From NCBI RefSeq assembly GCF_000499845.2, contig NC_023758.2, forward strand, positions 7,975,665-8,039,664: DNA of 64,000 bases, read 5' to 3'. This document shows positions 33,205 through 43,288 of the stretch, in pieces (position 1 is the first letter of the stretch; each line of letters starts with the position of its first letter). Origin of the DNA: Phaseolus vulgaris. Lineage: Eukaryota; Streptophyta; Magnoliopsida; Fabales; Fabaceae. The position numbers were made by a program, and so were the translations under genes. Under the pieces are notes generated by a model. That model had not been told where the DNA came from and made no database searches. It saw only the letters and a list, made by a program, of their open reading frames with translations.

Positions 33205-33665
33205 CCAATCTTGGTCAGAAATTGATAATTTTAAGTATTAATTAACCGAGCATTCGGTCAGAAATTATAACTCGAATGTTATTCACCAATCTTGGTCAGA
33301 AATTAATAATTTTAAGTATTAATTAACCAAGCATTCGGTCATAAATTATAACTCGAATGTTATTCACCAATCTTGGTCAGAAATTAACAATTTTAAGTAT
33401 TAATTAACCGAGCGTTCGGTCAGAAATTATAACTTAAGTGTTATTTACCAATCTTGGTCAGAAATTAATAATTTTAAGTATTAATTAACCGAGCGTTCAA
33501 TCAGAAATTATAACTTAAGTGTTATTTACCAATCTTTTTCAGAAATTAATAATTTTAGGTATTATTAACCGAGCGTTCGGTAAGAAATGTTATCCACCAA
33601 TCTTGATCAGAAATTAATAATTTTAAGTATTGTTAACCGAGCGCTCGGTTAGAATTTATAACTAA
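33205..33665 (+). repeat. 81-bp tandem array downstream of element C pol
   Basis: Units begin CCAATCTTGGTCAGAAATT at 33205, 33286, 33367, 33448 and 33529 (81-bp period), then a shorter one at 33597. Each contains ACCGAGC(A/G)TTCGGTCAG, an inverted-repeat core (CCGAgcgttCGGT). It sits in the 3' untranslated region of the Tat element, where other members of the lineage are known to carry tandem repeats. Confidence 0.9.
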
Positions 33666-33729
33666 CGTTACCAATAAATATTGTTCACCGAGTCGTTCGG
33701 TCCGTATTTAATAAATTTAATGTTGCTCA

Positions 33730-34490
33730 ATTTTTGATCAAAAATTACTAATTTACTAATTTCTCATATAACACTATTTACACTTTTATTTCCTCATCTA
33801 GCACCTTTTTTGTTTTTATTTTCCTATCTAGCACCATTCAAAAGTAAAAAAAAAATTGATAATTTTTATTTTAAATACATTAAAAATATAAATATTTTTA
33901 ATGTTTAAAATAGTTATTAATTAATAAAGAAATGAGTTTTTACAAAATAAAAATAAAAAAGTAATAAAATAAAAATGTTTAGTTTAAATTGTTTTTTAAG
34001 AATGAAGAAAATAAAAAATTAAACCCTACAACATAAAAGTTGAATTTATAAACAAAAATTAGTATTTATTTATTATTATTCATTATGTAATCATGTTAAT
34101 TTCAAGTAAAAAAATAAAGGACATAATTATAAAAAAATGAAAGTCAAATAGTATTAATTAGTATTGGACACACAGATAATATTGAAGTGTCTAGTCATTT
34201 TTAAGCACTGTGTGCACGTGTGCACTTGCATTCAGGGTGTTGAATTTGCACACACTTGTGAATCTGTAGAAAGAGCGCACTTGGGGTTCTGTGGAAAGAA
34301 TATCAAATAGCACTAGACAACAGTTTTTAAGATGTTTTTATATTTTTACTCTCTCACAATAAAACAAAATATTAAGCAAAGATAAAATAGGAAAACAATT
34401 TAGAGCAGTTAAAGTGGGGAATCCCCTTTATATATAGGTATAGATGACAAATATTTTTTTAGAAATAAAATTGACATCTATTTGACATTT
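33730..34490. other. AT-rich spacer between elements C and F
   Basis: No gene and no LTR of C. Low-complexity A/T with one GC-richer stretch near 34205-34300 that I do not recognise. Confidence 0.5.
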
Positions 34491-34495
34491 GACTC

Positions 34496-35247
34496 TGTAC
34501 CAGAAAGAGGCTCGGTCCTCGGTCCTCGGTTCTCGGGTAGGGCAGAGGTCAGCTCGGCCATGGACCTGGAGTCAAGGTAGCGGTGTTGGGCCTGTTTGGT
34601 TAATGAGTCTAGTTTTCTAATGATGTGCTATGATTTAAATTCAAGTTGCATGTGTTTAAAGATAAAATATAAAGAGATATTTTATAAAGATATAAGATAA
34701 AATATAAAGAGATATTTTATAAAGATATAAGATAAAATATAAAGAGATATTTTATCTGTAGTGATTCTGAAGATAAAAGATAAAGAAATATTTTATCTAT
34801 TTGTTGCACGTAAAATATCTGTTAATAGATATTGTTAACCCTAAAAAGATAGGGAGGTGTATGTATAACAGAATGTGGCTTGCAGTTTAGCACCTAAAGG
34901 TCATTGGTGCATGTGGCAGGTGGTTTTCTGTTAGAGATATAAGGTAATGTGCTTATTTTCAGTTAATATTTGTTTATCTCAAGTGCAATTGCTACATGTG
35001 CGGTTATAAAAAATGGTTAAAACCCTAGGTGAAGGTATATTGTTTTTACACACTACACTGAGAATTATTGTTGCTTTTGTGAGCCCTTACTGACTTGAGC
35101 GTTGGAGTGCAAACGGCCGTAAGGGCGCCCTCTATCTTTACAAGTAAAAGCATTCAACAACCAAGAGAAATGCAGATTCCAGAGGAGACAGTCGGAGCTT
35201 GAACCCGTCGCCAGAGTCAATCGGCAGCCAAGTCACCGACAAGAACA
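34496..35247 (+). repeat. Element F 5' LTR
   Basis: 752 bp, TGTACCAG to AAGAACA. It contains about three copies of a 35-bp AT-rich unit (AGATATTTTATAAAGATATA core) at about 34660-34765, TATAAAAA at 35005-35012 as probable TATA box, and a segment near 34586-34614 absent from the 3' LTR. Confidence 0.92.
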
Positions 35248-35317
35248 TTTGGGACCCACCGTGGGGCCCGATAAAACCTGATCCCATCCACATTTGTGCT
35301 CAAAGTTTTTAAGCAAG

Positions 35318-36485
35318 ATGCGGAATGCAAAGATAACGCAGGTTGCGCAGACAACAGAACCAGTGTCAGCAGCGCAACCAGAGCAACTGGCGCAGCCAAC
35401 ACAACCAGTGTAGCCACAACCAATGTCAGTGGGACCAGGAGGAGTCGAGGTTCCCACACTACAACAACTCATGGAGACTATCAGGACTCTCCAAGAGGCC
35501 AATGTGTAAATGCGAGAAGAATTGCGCAAGAACAATGAGGATCTGCTCAAAGACATGCAACAACGTGCTTTGCGACCCAATGGGAGCGAGGCTCGGGTGT
35601 GCCCGCAAGGGATTGCCCAGAGCCTTTTTCGAGAGCCATCATGGATGAACCAATACCAGCACACTATGTCACGCCTAAGATTACCTTATCAGGAACAAAA
35701 GACCACGAGAACCATCTTACAATGTTCAATTCTAAGATGATTATTTCGGGAGGATTAGACGCAGTGCGGTGCAAGATCTTTATGGGCACCTTCACAGGTA
35801 TAGCGATGTAGTGGTTCAGTGGGCTCCCTGATGGCCACATCACCTCTTTTGCTCATTTCACCAAACTGTTCCGAGAACAATTCTACGCCAATTAGGTCAA
35901 ATCCCCCGAGTTGTACGACCTCTTCAATGTCAGACAAAAGGAATGAGAGACGTTGAAGGTATATTTGAACAGGTTCTGGGCTCTCACCGTCTGACTTCAA
36001 ACCCATGACGAGAAGGTGATGGTTACCGCCTTTGAGCAGGGGATTGTGTCAGGACCATTCTGCGACTCCCTAATCAGGAACTTGCCAGAGACTTTTTTAG
36101 AGATTAGGCGAAGAGCATTCATACACATCAATGCTGAAGAGGCAGTCGCAGTCAGAAATGACAGTTTGCATTCTCATCCAGTTAAACCAGGGAATACTAG
36201 CAAGGCTTCTCGACCTTTGAGGGTCCACAAGACGTCAAGAGTTAGACACGTGCCTTACAAGAGAGGCGAACCCAGGGCAGGGTTCAGGGAAGAGGAGGTC
36301 TGCCCTAAATTCAAAATATCTTACAAGGAATTGATAGCCATACCAGCAGTAGTAGAAAAATTGAGGTTCCCCAGTAAGGCTGAGAGGAATTTAGGACCTA
36401 AAAGGGATGCTTGGTGTGATTTTCACAAAGGGTTCGGTCATGACATTGAACGATGTTTGGCTTTAGGACGTCATCTAGCATAATT
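35318..36485 (+). pseudogene. Element F gag
   Basis: Starts ATG at 35318 and is cut by TAG 35411 and TAA 35507, then a frameshift before 35809. After it a single frame carries the Tat capsid region (WFSGLPDGHITSFAHFTKLF, VYLNRFWAL) with stops at 35809, 35893, 35944 and 35992. It is then open from 35995 to 36480 with a knuckle-like CDFHKGFGHDIERC near 36415, ending in TAA 36481-36483. Relatives read on, so this is one more nonsense change. Confidence 0.85.
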
Positions 36486-37395
36486 TTTGAATGAAGGGTT
36501 CTTAAAGGAGTATTGTGAGGTCGGGCAGGAAGAGCCTCATGGAGACACTTCGGGAAAAGATCCCTCGCACGAGATTCCAGTGTATGGCAAGATAAAAACG
36601 ATCTCGGGTGGATTCTCAAGAGGAGGGAGCTCAGCCACAGAGCGCAACCGATATGCAAGAGCTGTGATGTTAGTAGAGACGCAGGAACCTGATGATGCAC
36701 CAAACCCGCCCCTTTACTTTACCAAGACTGATCTGGTAAGGGTGGTCTCTCATGAAAATGACCCGGTCGTGATCTCTGTTGTGACCATAGGAAGGCGAGT
36801 GCACCGAGTTCTTATTGACCAAGAAAGATCGGATGACGTGATGTTTTGGTCGACATTCGTCAATCTGTGACTGTCCCCTGACCAGTTGAGACCGCATGAT
36901 AAGTGTTTGGTGGGCTTCGTAGGGGACCAAGTGGAGATGCGAGGGTACATCGATTAGATAACCACTTTCTCTGATGAGGAAGTTGCACGAACTATAGTTG
37001 CCAGGTACATTGTTGTAAATATCCCTTCCGCTTATAACCTGCTTTTGGGTAGACCTTATATAAACAGGTTAGGTGTCGTGGCTTCAACCAAGCATATGAA
37101 GATGAAGTTGCCATCTTTGGAAGGGAAAGTAATTACCATCAAGTATGACCAGAAAGTTGCTCGAAAGTGTTATGAGAGGAGCCTGAAGAACAGAAGAGAG
37201 AAGCCATATTAGAGGGCGAGCTCTCACTTTGAAAGCCCATTCGTACTAGCTGGAGAACAGGTTTTCTCCCAAGTGGCAAGATAGTACCGAGCAATTGAAC
37301 TGCCGGGAAATGGTGCATACATGTTAGAAACACTGATGGGGGAACCTAGTCCTCGGGCTTGGAATGTCACTAACCTCAAGTTTTATTGTTGTTAA
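36486..37395 (+). pseudogene. Element F protease joined to integrase C-terminal tail
   Basis: Same frame as the gag. Protease: VLIDQERSDDVMFW near 36805-36850 (relatives have DQGSS, so the active-site Gly is gone), then YNLLLGRPYINRLGV. Stops at 36868, 36955, 37210 and 37282. Around 37240-37290 it jumps to the end of integrase (PRAWNVTNLKFYCC) with a normal TAA at 37393-37395. Everything between is deleted, in frame. Confidence 0.82.
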
Positions 37396-37546
37396 GCTGA
37401 ATTATATTGTTGAATAGTGCAGTGCTATAAGGTAGCGCTCTTTTTCCCTTAAAGAGGGTTTTTTAATGGGGCCATCTAATAAATGTTGCTTATGATGCAT
37501 TATTGTTGTTGTGGCTTATTGTTGCTTTACATATTGTTTAATTTGT

Positions 37547-38050
37547 GAGCAAGTGCATAAACGAGTTATCCAGAGACGTAGGTAAGTCGCCTAAGCCGGT
37601 GTCACATGGGTTGTAGGTGCTCTACAGGATGAGCAAGTTACACAAAAGTGCTATCCAGAGACGTAGGTAAGTCGCCTATGTCGGTGTCACCCGGGTTGTA
37701 GGTGCTCTACAGGATGAGCAAGTTACATAAAAGTGTTATCCAGAGACGTAGGTAAGTTGCCTAAGCCGGTGTCACCCAGGCTGTAGGTGCTCTGTAGGAT
37801 GAGCAAGTGCGTAGATAAGCTATCCTGAGACGCAGGTAAGTCGCCTAAGTCAGTATCACCCGAGCTTTAAATGCTCTGCAGGATAAGCAAGAGCATAAAT
37901 TTGGCTAAGTGTAGGATATGTCAACATGATTGATGCCATGTGAGAACTAGACACTGTGAGGGATGAGCAAGTTGTGCAGGTGCCCGTGATCACCCGAGCT
38001 GGACGCTCTGTGAGATGATTTCGAGTTGCATAGTTTAATTGTCTAGTGGT
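37547..38050 (+). repeat. 84-bp tandem array in the element F 3' untranslated region
   Basis: Units start GAGCAAGT at 37547, 37631, 37715, 37801, then degenerate near 37884 and 37964. Each has CAGAGACGTAGGTAAGTCGC, CGGTGTCACCCGGG and GTAGGTGCTCTACAGGAT. Sequence is unrelated to the 81-bp array of C. Confidence 0.9.
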
Positions 38051-38328
38051 ACGCTGGCAAGTGCCTTGCAAAAGTTGATGACGACGAGGGCACGTGACCA
38101 AGCAGAAAGCTGAGCTAGCATGTTGAAAGAATCACCATGCACAAAAGGGCACAATTATCCGAACATGCACCACATGGAGCAATACTTGGCGAGATCAAGG
38201 TAGGATGCCTCTGGATGCGCCACATTCGAGCATTAGCATGTAGTGGCTATGGAAAACGGTTCAGTAAAGGCCAAAGCACTTGAAAGCCTATTCGCTTAGC
38301 CAAGCTCAACTCGAGCCTAGGGAGCTTG

Positions 38329-39087
38329 TGTACTGGACAGGGGCTCGGTCTTCGGTCTTGGACCAGCTACTACTCGGTTCTCGGGTAGGGCAGAGGTCAG
38401 CTCGACCATGGATCTGGAGTCAAGGTATAGTTTTCTAATGATGTGTTATGATTTAAATTCAAGTTGCATGTGTTTAAAGATAAAATATAAAGAGATATTT
38501 TATAAAGATATAAGATAAAATATAAAGAGTTATTTTATAAAGATATAAGATAAAATATAAAGAGATATTTTATAAAGATATAAGATAAAATATAAAGAGA
38601 TATTTTATCTGTTGTGATTATGGAGATAAAAGATAAATAGATATTTTATCTGTTTGCTGCACGTAAAATATCTGTTAATAGATATTGTTAACCCTAAAAA
38701 GATAGGGAGGTGTATGTATAACAGAATGTGGCTTGCAGTTTAGCACCTAAAGGTCATTGGTGCATGTGAGAGGTGGTTTTCTGTTAGAGATATAAGATAT
38801 TGTGCTTATTTTCAGTTAATATTTGTTTATCTCAAGTGCAATTGCTACATGTGCAGTTATAAAAAGGGCTTGAAACCCTAGGTGAAGGTACGCTGTTTTT
38901 ACATACTACACTGAGAATTATTGTTGCTTTTGTGAGCCCTTACTGACTTGAGCGTCGGAGTGCAAACACCCTTTGTCTATACAGGTAAAAGCATTTAACA
39001 ACCAAGAGAATTGTAGATTCCATAGGAGACAGGCGGAGCTTGAACCCGTCGCAGAGTTAACCAGCAACCAAGTCACCGACAAAAACA
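38329..39087 (+). repeat. Element F 3' LTR
   Basis: 759 bp, TGTACTGGACAGGGG to ACAAAAACA, followed by GACTC. It has about four copies of the 35-bp AT-rich unit where the 5' LTR has about three. Confidence 0.92.
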
Positions 39088-39092
39088 GACTC

Positions 39093-39414
39093 AATCAATA
39101 AAAAAATGCAGTTAACAAAAATGTTATTACTGCTTCATACTATGATTTTATTTTCATTGGTGATAATCTGCATTGAATAATCGGTAAATTTATCATGTAT
39201 TACTACTATCTTAGCTATGTTTTGATAAAATTTATGTGTTTTCCTACATGTATTCGTATTTATTAAAATGAACTTAAATTTATATCGATAATATAAGTGT
39301 GTGAATAATAATATTGTTTATTAAATTTTAATATTAAACATAATTATATATAAATGATAAAAATAAAAAATACAAATATACAGACACGTTAGTGCCTGTG
39401 TTCCCACTAGTATA
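39093..39414. other. AT-rich sequence without a gene
   Basis: Nothing recognisable. Confidence 0.5.
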
Positions 39415-40200
39415 TTGTTTATATTAATTTAGTATGTTTATTTTTATTTATTTATTAGCATATGTTAGTGATTATTTCTTATATATTTGTGATTCTTTTA
39501 TTTATTTTGTCATTTACATTTATATATATAAATAAACACAAATCATAAATTATTAAATGTCATACTTAAATAAAAATTTACAATAAATAAAATTTCTAAA
39601 TTATTTAAAATTTTAAACAAATAAAAATCCCAATTTATTTAATGTCCTACTTAAATAAAATATCTCTAGAATAAATAAAATTCTTAAATTATTTAAAATA
39701 TTAATAAATAATAATTCTAAATTATTTAATGCCCTGCTTAAATGAAATTTTTAAATAAATAAAATTTCTAAAATATTCAAAATCCTAAATAAATACAAAT
39801 CATAACTTATTTTATGTCATACATAAATAAAATTTCAAAAGTTTTAAAAAATCCTAAATAAATACAAAATCAAAAATTATTTTATTTTCTACTTAAATAA
39901 AAATATAAAATAAATGAAATTTGAAAGTTTTCAAAATCCTAATTAAATAAAAATCCAAAAATTTGTATTTTCATTTTTAGATAAAAATCGAAAATCAATA
40001 AAATTTCTAAATTAATCAAATTTCTAAATAAATCCGTATCCTAAATTATTTAATGTTATTCTTAGATAAAAATCTAAAATTAATAAATTTTTACGTTTTC
40101 TAAATTCTTAAATAAATAAAAATCCTAAATTATTTTATTCCCCACTTAAATAATAATCTCAAATAAATAAAATTTCTAAAATTAATTATTCGTATATGCT
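39415..40200 (-). repeat. Inverted copy of the AT-rich repeat at 17.7-18.35 kb
   Basis: Reverse complement of 39415-39480 matches 18283-18345 closely (AACATATGCTAATAAATAAA shared), and the units that follow match those from 18230 back to about 17700. Two copies of one repeat family in opposite orientation, 21 kb apart. Confidence 0.8.
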
Positions 40201-40220
40201 CATGTTTATTTGTTATATAT

Positions 40221-40682
40221 TGCAGGGATTTCATCATGCTGTGCATGACCTTCTTAATTATTGATCTTCACCCGACTCGTGGTCGGAATCCCTTCCAGTT
40301 ATACTGCAGAGATTTCATCATGCAGTGCATGACCTTCTTAATTATTGATCTTCACCCGACTCGTAGTCGGAATCCCTTCCAGTTATACTGCAAGAATTTC
40401 ATCATGCAGTGCATGGCCTTCTTAATTATTGATCTTTTCCCGACTCGTGGTCGGAATCCCTTCCAATTATACTGCAAGAATTTCATCATGTAGTGCATGA
40501 CCTTCTTAATTATTGATCTTTGCCCGATTCGTGGTCGGAATCCCTTCCAGATATACTGCAGGCATTTCATCATGCACCGCATGACCTTTTTAATTATTGA
40601 TTTTCATCCGACTCGTGGTCGGAATCCCTTCCAGTTGTGCTGGAGGATTTTCATCATACAGTGCATGACCTTTTTAAAATAT
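40221..40682. repeat. 84-bp tandem array with CCGAC/GTCGG core
   Basis: Five full units starting at 40221, 40305, 40389, 40473 and 40557 and a partial sixth at 40641, all exactly 84 bp apart. Each contains CCCGACTCGTGGTCGGAATC, an inverted-repeat core, and TTCATCATGC. Because 84 is a multiple of 3 the plus strand stays open over several units; I regard that as a by-product. On the minus strand it could be the 3' untranslated array of a Tat element. Confidence 0.9.
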
Positions 40683-40871
40683 CTCTCCACTGACCATATA
40701 CGGTTGTATTAAATCATCTATCATATCAAATCACATCATTTATATCTCTTCAAAATAACATGATCATATCATGATAGATCTTAAGTAAGTTTTATATCAT
40801 AACATCAATTTCAAAACATAACATCATCACAAATCTTTATGTAAAAAACATAAGTTTAGAAGATAACACCA

Positions 40872-41540
40872 TCATAAGTTTAGAACATAAATTTTTACCG
40901 CTACCATGTTGTCCGACCTCCTTTTGATCAAAGATTCTCCGAACGATCCTGACCGCATACCCCTTATAAAGGCTTCCACGAATAATCGTTTATTCGGCTG
41001 AGGAATCTGTACCATCACCTCGCTGAATCGACACAAGAATTGCTTTATAGACTCCTTCTTTGCTTGCTTTACTTTAAATAAATCTGCTACCTCCAAAGGT
41101 TTCGCTTTGTTTGCTGAAAAATGAGATATAAATAATCTCGAGAATACTTTGAACGAAGTTACTGACCTTTCCGGTAAACTGCTAAACCAATCCAGCATCG
41201 TTCCTACTAGCGTACCTGCGAACATCTTACACCTCAGGGCGTCTGTCCCTCCACATATCAGATCTGGGTTCTAAAGATTTTTAAATGGGCTCCTAGGTCT
41301 TGCTTTCCCGCAAACACACTTATTTTGGGAAAACATAATCCGTTGAGGTTTGCTCTCTCAGAATTTCTTCTGAAAATGGCTGAAAATCCCAATCAACATC
41401 ATTCCCTTCTTCCGATTGGACTATCAACTGTTGATCCAAACGGTGTTCAAGTTCTTCATTCCTTCTCTGTAAACGATCCTGAACTCTCAGTGATTCTTCC
41501 AACGTTTCCCTTGCTTGGATGCTTTCCCTTCTCATCTCCT
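40872..41540 (-). pseudogene. Tat-like gag fragment
   Basis: Minus-strand frames 41535-41320 (a charged coiled region, RRNEELEHRLDQQLIVQSEE) and 41225-40872 (capsid region LDWFSSLPERSVTSFKVFSR, KQAKKESIKQFLCRFSEVMV, GESLIKRRSDNMV) make up the N-terminal two thirds of a gag, broken by stops and a shift at 41226-41320. There is no pol behind it. It is distinct in sequence from the D and C gags. A TTC microsatellite joins it upstream. It is probably the remains of another deleted element. Confidence 0.75.
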
Positions 41541-41547
41541 CTTGGAC

Positions 41548-41625
41548 TCTTCTTCTTCTTCTTCTTCTTCTTCTTCTTCTTCTTCCTCCTCTTCTTCCTC
41601 TTCTTCCTCTTTTTCTTCTTCTTCT

Positions 41626-41657
<32 letters not shown>

Positions 41658-41725
41658 CTCTTCTTCCTCTTCTTCCTCTTCTCCCTCTTCTCCCTCTTCT
41701 CCCTCTTCTTCTTCTTCTTCTTCTT
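41548..41725. repeat. (TTC/TCC)n microsatellite encoding polyglutamate on the minus strand
   Basis: Nearly pure TTC/TCC trinucleotides for about 178 bp. On the minus strand this gives a run of Glu codons (with a few Gly and Lys) between a possible gag N-terminus (41825 down) and the gag fragment ending at 40872. The frame leaving it meets a stop, so its length change seems to have shifted the frame. Confidence 0.93.
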
Positions 41726-41895
41726 GTGGGAGGTCGGCCGATACTTGCGATGTTAATCGAGCAAGTTTGGCGGTCGATCTCGGCAGGGGATTCCGATCTG
41801 AGATGTTGTAGAAGAACTTTGTCAATATTTTGATGAAAATGCCTCGTTAAAACCTCCCTGGTCGGGTAAGGAAAGAGTGCGTGACTTTATTGATT

Positions 41896-42286
41896 TTAGC
41901 TGTAGTAGAATTTGAGGTGCGTGGCATTCCACGTTCTCGGTACAATTTTTCCCGAAAGCCATTCCAAATTATAAGCCCCCACTTGTGCGACTTCTCGGAC
42001 TCGGAAAGGCCCCTCCCAGTTGGATGAGAATTTTCCTTCATTTTTTCTCGCATCGCTGCGCATTCTCCAAACGAGGTCGCCCTTCTGAAAACTCCTTGGC
42101 TGGACCTTTGTGTTGTACCGTCTGGATCTCGGCCAGAATGTACTCGGCCCGTTTGTTGGTGATGCACTTCAGTAGGGGGGTCGAGTAACCTCTCCGGTAC
42201 AAATCTTCGTTGATCATGGTATACCGGGCACATTGTTGCTTCATCGCCTTTTCTTGGTCGGCCTTGCATGTGCCAGTCGTTAGGTA
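41896..42286 (-). pseudogene. Element D integrase with internal deletion
   Basis: Starts like the integrase N-terminal extension (MKQQCARYTMINEDLYRRGY) and near 42115-42130 jumps to the C-terminal domain. After the jump the frame changes; the other frame shows WRMRSDARKNEGKFSSNWEG and HLKFYYS with stop TAA at 41898-41896. The HHCC finger and the entire DDE core are missing, so it is inactive. Confidence 0.8.
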
Positions 42287-43288
42287 CTAGATGACGGGTG
42301 TCATCCAATTGTCAGCCTCGGCCTCTTCTATAGCCAGACAGTCGGCCTCAACCTCAGTCACACTGGGGTGTCTCAGCCATATTTGTATGACTGACCTCTG
42401 GTGGCTCTTCTTCTTGGTAACCGACAGCTTGGACAGGATGTCGGCCCTTTTGTTGTCCTCCCTCGGTATGTGTTCCAAGGGTGCTTTGCTGAAGCGAGCG
42501 ATGCTATTTTTGGCCGCGTGGTAGTACTGCTGCAGTAGAGGCTCTTTAACTTCGAACTCCCTATTGACTTGGCCGACCATCACTTGGGAGTCGCTTTTGC
42601 ATGTGACTTCACATGCTCCCATGTCGTAGGCTAGGTTCAGCCCAGCGAGCAAGGCCTCGTACTCGGCCTGGTTGTTGGTCGCCCGGAATCCGAATTGGAG
42701 GGTTTGTTCCAGGAAGAGGTCGCCCGACCCCTCCAGGACGACTCTCGCTCCACAGACTGTTTTATTTGAGGAGCCGTCCACATAGAGCGTCCACCCACCC
42801 GAGAGGGTGGGTAGTGGTGTTAGCTCGGCCGAGAAGTCGGTCAGGCATTGAGACTTGATGGCACCCCTCGGTTCGTAGCGTATGTCGAACTTGGAGAGTT
42901 CAACTGACCATCCTATCATCCTCCCTTCAAGGTCCGGCTTAGACAAAATTTTAAAAATAGGGTAGTCGGTTCTTACAGTTATTGAGTGATTTTGGAAGTA
43001 GGGGCGCATCCGTCTTGCTGTGAGGACTAGGGCGAGGGTCACCTTCTCTATCATCTGGTACCTGGTCTCGGCCGAGTGGAGGGTTCGGCTGACGAAGTAC
43101 ACCAGTCGTTCCTCGCCCTCAATCTCTTGTACCAGGGCAGCGCTGACTGCTTCCTCCGAGACTACCAGATACACAAGGATCGGGTGGTCGGGTCTCGGCT
43201 TCTGGATGACGGCCGGGGATGTGAGGAACTCCTTGAACTGTTTGAAGATTTCCTTGCATTGGTTGTCCCAGGCGAATTTTTTGCCCTT
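42287..43288 (-). pseudogene. Element D RNase H and second RNase H
   Basis: Open from about 43285 to 42287. RT-linked RNase H (YLVVSEEAVSAALVQEIEGE, VYFVSRTLHSAETRYQMIEK), then the Tat-type second RNase H: WTLYVDGSSNKTVCGA (Asp), RATNNQAEYEALLAGL (Glu), EVTCKSDSQVMVGQVN (Asp), and IPREDNKRADILSKL (late Asp). Catalytic acids of the second domain are all present. It is separated from RT by one TGA at 43291-43289 and followed by the start of integrase (NWMTPVI). Confidence 0.85.

Larger units (their letters stand above)
21627..33720 (+). mobile_element. Tat-lineage Ty3/gypsy element C, decayed, split by G
   Basis: 5' LTR (21627-22079), primer site, gag, protease, RT, RNase H, a second RNase H-like domain and integrase in order on the plus strand, then a tandem array. 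The second RNase H is a Tat-lineage mark. Element G is inserted in gag at 22681-28131. No 3' LTR matching 21627-22079 can be found before element F, so the 3' end is missing and the stated end is the end of the tandem array. Pol is broken by frameshifts and stops, and catalytic residues of RT and integrase are changed. Confidence 0.85.
34496..39087 (+). mobile_element. Tat-like Ty3/gypsy element F, deleted and heavily mutated
   Basis: LTRs 34496-35247 and 38329-39087 and a perfect 5-bp duplication GACTC (34491-34495 and 39088-39092). Internal order: primer site TGGGACCCACCGTGGGGCC (35250-35268), gag, protease, a jump straight to the last residues of integrase, then a tandem array. RT, RNase H and most of integrase are deleted. 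The gag-protease frame carries eleven in-frame stops. LTRs differ by a 30-bp insertion, tandem repeat number and point changes, so the insertion is old. Confidence 0.93.

Noticed and set aside
33730..34495. Search for the 3' LTR of element C
   Set aside because: No match to 21627-22079 is visible here or after element F; the 3' end is taken as lost.
37547..40682. Idea that the two 84-bp arrays belong to one family
   Set aside because: They share the period only; the unit sequences differ.
40236..40712. Repeated protein-like frame over the 84-bp array; also considered as a CRISPR-like array
   Set aside because: Open only because the period is a multiple of 3. Units are contiguous with no unique spacers, and the DNA is a plant genome.
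41325..41833. Plus-strand open frames of poly-Phe, poly-Ser and poly-Leu
   Set aside because: They are the three readings of the TTC/TCC microsatellite, not genes.
41826..41896. A 3' LTR of element D next to its pol end
   Set aside because: Sequence directly leads into a gag-like frame and microsatellite; no similarity to 54229-54842.
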